From the NCBI GenBank assembly GCA_021730935.1, contig JAKFYJ010000038.1:1-54628 (forward strand): a stretch of 54,628 bases of DNA, in the 5' to 3' direction. The position numbers and the translations under genes were made by a program. The stretch comes from Elusimicrobiota bacterium. GTDB taxonomy: Bacteria; Elusimicrobiota; Elusimicrobia; 2-02-FULL-39-32. This document shows positions 48,301 to 54,628 of this stretch, piece after piece. Within the stretch, counting starts at the first letter, position 1. Each line of letters begins with the position of its first letter. A model generated the notes under the pieces. That model saw only the letters and a list, made by a program, of their open reading frames with translations, did not search any database and was not told the origin of the DNA.

Positions 48301-51300
48301 GCCGAGCATCAATGTCGTCGGGGGAAGTCCGGTGAGAGTGAGTTTCATGGACTCAAATTACATCACTCTCGGCTCCAATCAAAATTCTCCGCAACTCCTG
48401 GTTGAGCCTCAGGACGTGAACTGGGTTGGAACGACCGCCGACCGCACTCTGAATATGCGGGTTTTCACATTGCGGAGGGACACGCTCACCTATACCTATC
48501 ATTACGACAACAATGCCCAACTTTCCAAAAACAATTTCACGACCTTTTTGGCTTCCGCCACGATTTCAACCGCGGCTTTCCAGGGAGCCGGATATTATTA
48601 TTCCCTCTCTTCCGGTGTCGGCATGGCGACCTATTATCAATTCTCCATCCCGCAGGGCGAAAGCGTTCAGCCGATTTATTATCGCACCTCGACTCTGGGA
48701 GAAACTCTGCTCTGGGTTGAATATAACAACGATTTCAATTTCGGACCCTCGACCCAGTCATTTTCCAGAAACTTCACGATCCGTCCCAACGCCATCGGGT
48801 TCAGCGGCCTGACGGCTTTGCCCGCGGTTGTCTCGCCGGACAATGACGGCGCGAACGATTTCGCTTCCATTGATTTCAATCCGTCAGATTCGGACATGCA
48901 GTGGAGGGTGAGGATTGGAACGGACCCCGTGCTTTCAAATCTTTCTTCGTTGGCGAGGCTCAACATCGGCGGGGGGGCCGCGTCAGGCGCTCCAGGGGCG
49001 GCCGCCGCAGCGGTTTCCGCATCCACCATCAGCGTTTTCCTGGACTGGTCTGGTTATGGAAGACCTCAGGGCATCACTTGGTACGGCCAGGACTTCTCCG
49101 GGAAAACTCTTCCCAGCGGAACGTATATCGTCCGCCTGGAAGACACGGCAGGCACCGTGATTTCAACAACGACATTGACACTGAGCTCGTCGTTCCTGGA
49201 CATTTATGTGGACCGGAGCGGGCCCGTGAGCGGGGCGGATGTGTTCATCAACGGCCAGAGCGGCAATGGGTATGTCTCCCGTTTCGCCAAGACAGGCTCC
49301 GACGGAAAAATACGCGTTTGGGGGCTCAAGAGCGGCTCTGCCTATAACATCAACGCCAATTATTATGACCTCTCGACCGGCAAGAGCCTTTTCGGAAACT
49401 TGTCAAACCAATCCGCGCCCAGCGTGAACACCAGTTCCATCACTTTTGTCGAGCCCGCGATCCTCCGGTTCCACGCGAGCATTCCCTTGGGGTCTGAAAC
49501 CTCATATGACCAATGGGGTTCCATCAACATGATGGAGCTTGCCAGCGGTTTCTTTGTGACCAACGGGTCCATCCGCATCCCCAACAACAGCCTGGAATCC
49601 GACAGCGGCTGGATTTACGGCGGGTTCCCGAGTTCCTGGACCACCCTGAACGTGACGGCTTCAGGCGGAGGAAGTTCTTATAAAATCCGCCTGGACATGT
49701 TTGGATACACCCCGGTGGACATCACGACCACGGTCGTCGGCGGGACTCAGCACGAGTTCAACATATCCCTGATCAAAAAACCCAGGATTTACGGCATGGT
49801 GGTTTTGCCTTCCACGAGCACGCTTGCCTCTCAGGGAACCTGGGTTTCAGTTGAAGGGAGAAAATCCAGCCAAAATTATCCGACGACCTGGGGCGGAGTG
49901 TGGTTCCCGAGCGCTTCGGGAGGACTCACTCCAAAATCCACGGGATATTTCAGCCTGGACGTTGATACGGGAACGACCTATATCCTCAAGGCCCGAGGAC
50001 AGGGCATCGGGTCCGTTCAAACTCAAGTTGCCGTTGCAACCACCGATATCGGTTCCATCCAGGTGGACAACTCGGGGACCGTGGAAGGCGGATATTCTGT
50101 TGCGAACGGAATCACTCTCGCTTTCAGCACGACGGTGAGCCAGGGAATCGCAGGAGCCATCACCGTGGAAGGCAACAGCACGAACCTGAACAATCCTTTC
50201 ACCCTTTATGTCAACGCGTTCAGCCCCACGAATTATTCCTATGCCAACACGCAGGTGAGCATCACGCCCAGCGCTTCTTCCGCCACCGCGAGCTATCAGA
50301 TGCAGGGGCTCGAAGACGGTCTATATCAAATCTATACCTATCTCGACGGATATGAAATTTTCCCTCAGGGGCCGAAAACGGTCAATGTGGTGAACGGGCG
50401 CGGGGACCTCAGTTTCACGCTCAAGAAATTTTCCGGCGTCGCCATCGTGCGGTTCACAACGAGCGCCGCGGGCGGATATAACGACGTGTCGCTTCGGGTT
50501 GACGGAAACGGCATCAGTTTTTCAACCGGGGACATTCAGCGTCCGCCCTCTCAGGCACAATTCCGCCAGTTCGCGACCACCGGGGAAATCGTTCTTTCAA
50601 ATCTGGGCACTGGATTTTATGACTTCACCTCCTCGTTCAAAGGCCGTTATCTGACGAAGAAAGCCAACATCCTCAACGGACAGACCGCGGTCATTGACCT
50701 TGATTTCAGCGGCAATGTTTATACCGTCACGGGCACGGCGAAAGTTCAAGCTTTCACTTATGGAGTCACTTCCTCTTTCCCTTCAGGCATCCGCATCAAC
50801 ACCATCAGCGACCTCGTGGACCGCAGCAAAGTCGGACTGGACACGGTTTATGTCGGCACCGGAAACACCCAGGTGCCCATCGCGCGAATTGAGGCCTATC
50901 CCCGAACTTCCTCCAATTTCGGTTCCGGAATATCAAACCTCGTGAGCGTCAACAACGCGGCCAATGTCGGAACGGCCGGCGGGTTTGCAGGAACTCAATT
51001 CAACACCGGTCAAGTCCGGTTTGGGACCATCGATTCTTCCGGCAACTGGCGCATTGACAACCTGTTCCCGGGAGTCTATATCCTCCGCCACCCTCTGAAT
51101 CTGGATCCCAGCGCGACCTATTATACGTCCACCGTCGGGGGCAGTTTTGAAACGAACACGGCGGATGTGGGGAACGAACAGAAAGTCATTTCAATCTCCA
51201 CCGCCGGATTGATCTCCGTCATTGAACCTCTCAACGGCAACCTCGAATTCACTTATCAGGCCGGGGCGCAACTGAGCGGCCAGATTCTTCTGCCCGCGAG

Positions 51301-54300
51301 CAACCCGTCCGACACGCGCTTCATGACGCTGGTGGTCCTCAACAGCCGCAAGGAAATTGTGAGCTGGCAATCGATTTATTTGAACGGAGCGTCAGCCAAT
51401 TATAGCGTGACAAACCTCGGCGACGGGGATTACACCGTGATCCTGAACGACGAGAGGAAAGGAAACGAGACGAATCCCGACAATTATGTTTTCGCCGCGG
51501 GCAACACCAGCAATTACGAAAAATATGTCGCAAAGCCGCTCAACATCTCCATCCGCGGATCCAACCTCTCGGGGCAGAACATCCAGCTTTACCGCGCAGG
51601 ATTTGCGGAGGGCAAACTGGCCATCGTCCGCATTTCCAGCACGGGCGTGAAAACCACGGAGCTGATCACCTCCAACAACGCGAACCTTCTTCCAAGCAGT
51701 TTCAGGGTCTATGCCTATCACGACACCATCGACAAGTCGAACATCAGCGCGGACAGCAACGGCTCAGGTTTCGTCAGCATCGACAGCGCGAAAGGGACCT
51801 TCAGGATTTCAAAGCTGTTCCCGGACACGGAGTTCAGGATCTTGGCCGGACCTTCGGGGAGCTCTTTCGGCTCCGCCGATGTGCTGGGACAAGGAAAGCT
51901 CAATGTCGTCCCTGTGGAAAAAACGGGGTATACCGTCGGAGCGGGCCAAATTCTGGATGTCGGGACCCTGGAAATGCCCATGGGGCTCACCATCTCAGGT
52001 CAAGTCCAGGGGCCGGACCAGTCAGGTTCCACCGTCCCTGTCGCCAATGTGCGCGTGAGCGTGAGAGCTTCTGGCGCCACCAACCACGAAGAGATTATTG
52101 CTTTCACCGATTCCCGCGGGAGCTATACCGTTTCGGGCCTCAATCCGGACCAGAGGTTTTATGATTTCATTTTCGCCAGCCGCAACGATCGTCAGGACAC
52201 CGACGTCAACTTCAGCGCCCTCATCAACATTTCCGGCTTTGCCGTCCAGAAAGATTATGCCCAGAAGACCAAGAAAAATGTGGATGTCCGCATTGCCACG
52301 CAGACGGTCAATGTCGTCCTGGAAAGAGGTTTGGGCGCGTTCACAGGACGGGTGACGACAGCGGACGGAGGACCCCTTAAAAACCCTGTCGGAGGAAACA
52401 GCGATATGGGGTATCCCGTGGCGACGATCATTATGAATAAGCTTGGGGACATTCCGACCAACAACCCCATCGGGGACATTGAAGTGAGGACAGATCTGCA
52501 GGGCAATTTCACCATTGATCGCCTCGCTCCCGGGACTTATGAACTATACGCCATGAGCCTTGGATACGCCGTCAAAAAAATGCTCATCCACCTGGCTTCG
52601 AGCGACACCGCAAAAGCGATCGGCGACGTTCAGCTTCAAAACGGACTTGAACTTTCCGGAGAAATCGTGAAGCCGGACGGGACGCACCCTCTGGCGGACC
52701 GCGAAGTGAGCATTTTGGCCGCGGCCAACTCGGATTTCTCGGAACTGACCATTGCCTCCCTCATCAGCAACCCCCAGACCGGAACCATCGACGGATATTC
52801 TCTGGCGGGTCTGAAAGCCGGCACGACCTATACCCTCATGATTTTTAACGAAAGCGGACAGCCCATCACGCCGCCGGAACGCTTGCCTTCCGGCAACAGC
52901 GGGATCAGGATCTCGACGACGACCAAAAACTTCAACCTCACCTTCGCCCAGTCCGCGCCGCAGGTCGTGATGAAAGGCAAAAAAACCGGCACAAAAATCG
53001 GCGGGATCGACCAGTACAAATTTGAATTCGTGAGCACTCACCCTCTCCGCAACAAAACGAACCGGGAGAAAGAAGACACCTATTGGCAGGACGTGGTTTC
53101 GATTTCAGCGGGAACGGGGGGGACCTCTGCAAATCTGAGCGCGGACCCCGCGGATGTCAACCCGATCAATCCTGAACGCAAAAAAGTGACGGTGCTTTAT
53201 GTTCCTCCGTCCGCGGCCACTTCCAAAGTTTCTCTGAGGTTCAATTCTCCGACGACCGAACTGATGCCGGGAACCACCACCAATTTCGTTATCGACAAGG
53301 TGTTTGATTATTATCTCGGGCTTTCGGGCCAGAAGCTGAGCAGCATCAATCTGATGAAAGGTGACAATGTTTCAATCGAAGGCGATGATACGGAGTTCTT
53401 GATTCCCGGAGGCGCGTTCAAAAAAGCTGACGGGACAGATCTGGATGTTTCGTCGTCCGTCAGCGTTGGGCTCCAGAAAGCGACGGATGTGAGCCAGGCC
53501 ACGGGAGCTGTGAACGCCGCTCCCGCTCTTGCGGCCGCCCAGCCTCTTGATGAGAGCATGCCGCCGATCCTGGCCAACGCCATGAAGTCGATGCGGGTCC
53601 TGAAATCGCTTGAAGTCGAAAAGACTTCCGTGAAAGGGGCTCCCGGAATTCTCGGCGCGGCCTCTGTCGCTTCCGATGTCGCGACGAACGTCCTGTCATC
53701 TTTCTATGATTTGTTCCTCCCCGCCGGAGTCCGCAGGACCTTGGCCAAGAACGCGACCGTCACTTTGTCCTATACTTCCGCTCCGGCCAACACCTCCGCC
53801 CTCAATGTCTATTTTTATAACGACACCAATTCTTCCATGTTCGCAACCGACGGAACCACCGTGGCTCCCGGGGCTTATGGCTTGGAATCAACGGGACGAA
53901 GCCTGAACACCTCCAACAACACCATTTCAGTCAGCGTGAACCACTTCACGGTCTATGTCGTCGTCAACAGCACTGAAAGCGTGCTGGGTTCCGCCAGTGT
54001 CCTCGGCTCTGTCACGAGCACGAACCTGACCCTGCCGACAACGGTGGACTATTCCGGAGGCGAGCTTGAAGTCTTCAACTTCCCCAATCCTTTCGACGCG
54101 ACGGCCCGGGGCTTCAATTTCACGGGCACAAAAACTTCCGGCCAGCAGACACTTCACGCCGACGGTTCGACTGCGATCCGTTATGCGTTGCCGTCCAATC
54201 TTGGGCCCAGCGATGTCCGCGCGACCTGCGAGATTTATGATGTGGCGGGCGACCTGGTCAAGCGATTGGATTTCGGGTATCAAACCACGGGCAAATATCA

Positions 54301-54424
54301 TTACGCTGATTGGGACGGCAAAAACGAAGACGGCGAGACGGTCGCCAGCGGCGTCTATATCGGCAGACTTTCAATTGAAGGGTCTTCACGGACCAAGACC
54401 TTCAAGATGGCGGTGATCAAATGA
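45308..54424 (+). CDS. Giant secreted multidomain protein with FlgD-type Ig-like C-terminus
   Basis: The 3038-residue product has a signal sequence (hydrophobic GLLLSLGFFMAALVC, about 24-38, ending AKSLA). Three PPC-like beta domains (about 46-190, 320-455, 600-715) share S-x-S/D-x-W-Y and D-T-V-L-x-V-W patterns. Fibronectin III-like domains occur at about 458-585 and 717-850. A stalk of many carboxypeptidase-regulatory/Cna-B-like beta units (about 1300-2530) follows, with turns such as SGQVQGPDQSGSTVPVANV. The end is an FlgD-type Ig domain (about 2917-3038, VFNFPNPFD ... IYDVAGDLVKRL ... WDGKNEDGETVASGVY), a tail seen on proteins exported with PorV-type partners. It is probably a surface adhesin or matrix protein. 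AGGAG lies only 2 nt before the ATG; Met17 (45356) is an alternative start. Confidence 0.85.
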   Translation: MINKRTSYISRLIPSDMRQNPRGLLLSLGFFMAALVCPAKSLAVSPNDNIAFATNLTVNFSTISGVYASSFSAVTTGDSTENGEQGGCTTVSRSVWYKFISTAAYTLNAETVGSNYDTVLSVWKGTDAVVSIGGLLATPLACDDDGGGNVTSKVSNVSLIKGVTYFFQVSGFGSASSGGSLVFSSTLTPVLQDLTVPTVKIQQPAEGTYPVYTSIYNISGTAQDQGGLTQVNIILSTGGISAGGSMWNGASWIPACTSSCTLSASLYNGINSTSTVWSYYLPLLLDGMSYFIQAQGVDASGNLSAFTASISSFTYSSPVTANDNMSSAKVIFSSNPLPYVDVTTNTIATNLIQKSPGCEGGSGSRDIWYQYLSTSTDGMTVSSVGNGFNTILAVWKSTGGVLPIPGNSATEIGCDRPYSPNASVSFQLAYGGTYYFQAMSENGNGGAIQLTLQRAGGGDVTAPAAVTDLAASPDYVAGGAQLRWRAPGDDGYTGLAQNYEIRYSTIAPISSTVFGTFNNFSSATLVSNRTPTVAGTQETAYFYGLPQKTTIWFSLLTNDDAFNFSSLSNGATVFVPGTIPIYTSTSPGVAVSVSTVPYSDETNTASSAGVLDKTPTCGTSKISGSDRDMWYVFHALDNRRMTVNTFNSAVDTVLQVWAGSDTAVFQHVACSDDEPGFGLQSKVSFNMIPGTTYFIDPIGMGGGGDVVRLQFDEADSIAPGQLTTLSASPGVSLGEVDLSWTEPADNAYNASSGKVLRYQIRYSSSGSINGSNWTASYTSTGAVRDIEIAPITQFPPTPVSAGSLMTYTIRNLNQGTTYWFSVRSVDGSGNISNASNSPFARAKAPVPLPGDGQGTIQIRDVSDTSVLTQVPASSQTTLNLRYTVGVSSLSAGGRISIKFPDYWSLPCPGCGSGIAGLITLSTITSSVPLSKLSVSYDLNDNTARTIIIKSSNTRLNQGDIINIQYSNAFTQPSRQTGVQFLTQVKGSENGAFLNIPVQPSINVVGGSPVRVSFMDSNYITLGSNQNSPQLLVEPQDVNWVGTTADRTLNMRVFTLRRDTLTYTYHYDNNAQLSKNNFTTFLASATISTAAFQGAGYYYSLSSGVGMATYYQFSIPQGESVQPIYYRTSTLGETLLWVEYNNDFNFGPSTQSFSRNFTIRPNAIGFSGLTALPAVVSPDNDGANDFASIDFNPSDSDMQWRVRIGTDPVLSNLSSLARLNIGGGAASGAPGAAAAAVSASTISVFLDWSGYGRPQGITWYGQDFSGKTLPSGTYIVRLEDTAGTVISTTTLTLSSSFLDIYVDRSGPVSGADVFINGQSGNGYVSRFAKTGSDGKIRVWGLKSGSAYNINANYYDLSTGKSLFGNLSNQSAPSVNTSSITFVEPAILRFHASIPLGSETSYDQWGSINMMELASGFFVTNGSIRIPNNSLESDSGWIYGGFPSSWTTLNVTASGGGSSYKIRLDMFGYTPVDITTTVVGGTQHEFNISLIKKPRIYGMVVLPSTSTLASQGTWVSVEGRKSSQNYPTTWGGVWFPSASGGLTPKSTGYFSLDVDTGTTYILKARGQGIGSVQTQVAVATTDIGSIQVDNSGTVEGGYSVANGITLAFSTTVSQGIAGAITVEGNSTNLNNPFTLYVNAFSPTNYSYANTQVSITPSASSATASYQMQGLEDGLYQIYTYLDGYEIFPQGPKTVNVVNGRGDLSFTLKKFSGVAIVRFTTSAAGGYNDVSLRVDGNGISFSTGDIQRPPSQAQFRQFATTGEIVLSNLGTGFYDFTSSFKGRYLTKKANILNGQTAVIDLDFSGNVYTVTGTAKVQAFTYGVTSSFPSGIRINTISDLVDRSKVGLDTVYVGTGNTQVPIARIEAYPRTSSNFGSGISNLVSVNNAANVGTAGGFAGTQFNTGQVRFGTIDSSGNWRIDNLFPGVYILRHPLNLDPSATYYTSTVGGSFETNTADVGNEQKVISISTAGLISVIEPLNGNLEFTYQAGAQLSGQILLPASNPSDTRFMTLVVLNSRKEIVSWQSIYLNGASANYSVTNLGDGDYTVILNDERKGNETNPDNYVFAAGNTSNYEKYVAKPLNISIRGSNLSGQNIQLYRAGFAEGKLAIVRISSTGVKTTELITSNNANLLPSSFRVYAYHDTIDKSNISADSNGSGFVSIDSAKGTFRISKLFPDTEFRILAGPSGSSFGSADVLGQGKLNVVPVEKTGYTVGAGQILDVGTLEMPMGLTISGQVQGPDQSGSTVPVANVRVSVRASGATNHEEIIAFTDSRGSYTVSGLNPDQRFYDFIFASRNDRQDTDVNFSALINISGFAVQKDYAQKTKKNVDVRIATQTVNVVLERGLGAFTGRVTTADGGPLKNPVGGNSDMGYPVATIIMNKLGDIPTNNPIGDIEVRTDLQGNFTIDRLAPGTYELYAMSLGYAVKKMLIHLASSDTAKAIGDVQLQNGLELSGEIVKPDGTHPLADREVSILAAANSDFSELTIASLISNPQTGTIDGYSLAGLKAGTTYTLMIFNESGQPITPPERLPSGNSGIRISTTTKNFNLTFAQSAPQVVMKGKKTGTKIGGIDQYKFEFVSTHPLRNKTNREKEDTYWQDVVSISAGTGGTSANLSADPADVNPINPERKKVTVLYVPPSAATSKVSLRFNSPTTELMPGTTTNFVIDKVFDYYLGLSGQKLSSINLMKGDNVSIEGDDTEFLIPGGAFKKADGTDLDVSSSVSVGLQKATDVSQATGAVNAAPALAAAQPLDESMPPILANAMKSMRVLKSLEVEKTSVKGAPGILGAASVASDVATNVLSSFYDLFLPAGVRRTLAKNATVTLSYTSAPANTSALNVYFYNDTNSSMFATDGTTVAPGAYGLESTGRSLNTSNNTISVSVNHFTVYVVVNSTESVLGSASVLGSVTSTNLTLPTTVDYSGGELEVFNFPNPFDATARGFNFTGTKTSGQQTLHADGSTAIRYALPSNLGPSDVRATCEIYDVAGDLVKRLDFGYQTTGKYHYADWDGKNEDGETVASGVYIGRLSIEGSSRTKTFKMAVIK

Positions 54425-54628
54425 TGATCCTTCGCCGTATACAGATTTCGTTCCTCTTTTTGCTCCTCACATCGTCAGCCGCGCGCGCGGCGTTCACTTC
54501 AAAGAGTGCCGGAACATCGGGGTCGGCATTCCTGAAGATCGGCGCCGGAGCGCGGCCGACGGGCATGGGGGGCGCCTATACCTCCGTTTCCGACGATGTG
54601 AACGCGGTCTATTGGAACACGGCCGGCC
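54421..54628 (+). CDS. PorV/PorQ-type outer-membrane protein, partial (N-terminus)
   Basis: 69 residues are visible before the window ends. A signal peptide (ISFLFLLLTSSAARA) is followed by FLKIGAGARPTGMGGAYTSVSDDVNAVYWNTAG, the N-terminal signature of the PorV/PorQ (UPF0164-like) beta-barrel family. The ATG overlaps the stop of the giant gene (ATGA), so the two are coupled. In Bacteroidetes, PorV shuttles type IX secretion cargo bearing C-terminal sorting domains. Here the coupling suggests that the barrel handles the giant protein (inference). Confidence 0.85.
   Translation, partial: MMILRRIQISFLFLLLTSSAARAAFTSKSAGTSGSAFLKIGAGARPTGMGGAYTSVSDDVNAVYWNTAG

Overview
The window reads as a chromosomal segment of a Gram-negative, GC-moderate bacterium. 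The best guess is Elusimicrobiota or a close relative such as Omnitrophota (inference). The basis is a giant secreted protein ending in a FlgD-type Ig-like tail, followed directly by a PorV/PorQ-type outer-membrane protein, plus dense hybrid two-component signalling, CsgG-family lipoproteins and scattered housekeeping operons. No transposase, integrase, phage gene or CRISPR array was seen.

Region 1 (1-4160, minus strand) is a surface-structure operon. It encodes two exported proteins built from near-perfect 36-residue repeats, a small exported protein, a CsgG-like lipoprotein with a C-terminal peptidoglycan-binding-like segment, and two paralogous exported TPR-like proteins. It looks like a curli- or holdfast-anchor-type export system whose substrate is not curlin.

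Region 2 (4244-14848, plus strand) is a nearly gap-free signalling and envelope cluster: hybrid histidine kinase, receiver, Hpt/degenerate-GGDEF/receiver fusion, HEAT membrane protein, GT2 polysaccharide synthase, a second histidine kinase, HTH-receiver regulator, receiver, a second CsgG-family lipoprotein and a receiver-GGDEF diguanylate cyclase. The likely output is c-di-GMP-linked matrix production. A tRNA-Val(GAC) with its own promoter and terminator follows.

Region 3 (15107-26825) is a candidate small-molecule cluster: an acetolactate-synthase-like ThDP enzyme, three O-methyltransferase-family proteins, a peptide/solute-binding protein, a small membrane protein and an outer-membrane transporter-like protein. 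A hybrid kinase, a second HTH-receiver regulator and a lone receiver follow. An AT-rich motif (ATTGTWAY / RTWACAAT) recurs upstream of four genes or operons in regions 2 and 3 and may mark a local regulon.

Region 4 (26985-44930) is mostly housekeeping: GrpE-like protein, TGS-less thrS, infC-rpmI-rplT-pheS-pheT, zapB-like/zapA, rarA, a rhodanese protein, gpmA, fau, xseA-xseB, ispA-dxs-tlyA and a HEAT protein. infC appears to start at AUC. Several promoters sit so close to the start codon that the mRNAs are probably leaderless. A YhcG-type nuclease gene interrupts xseB-ispA and begins with a copy of the ispA 5' end.

Region 5 (44931-54628) holds two consecutive CRP-like palindromes, a strong promoter and a ~260-nt structured leader. 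The leader carries an intrinsic terminator and a perfect competing antiterminator, so it is a riboswitch-like element. Downstream are a 3038-residue secreted protein and the start of a PorV-like gene. This leader and the CsgG/36-residue-repeat operon are the most novel items in the window.
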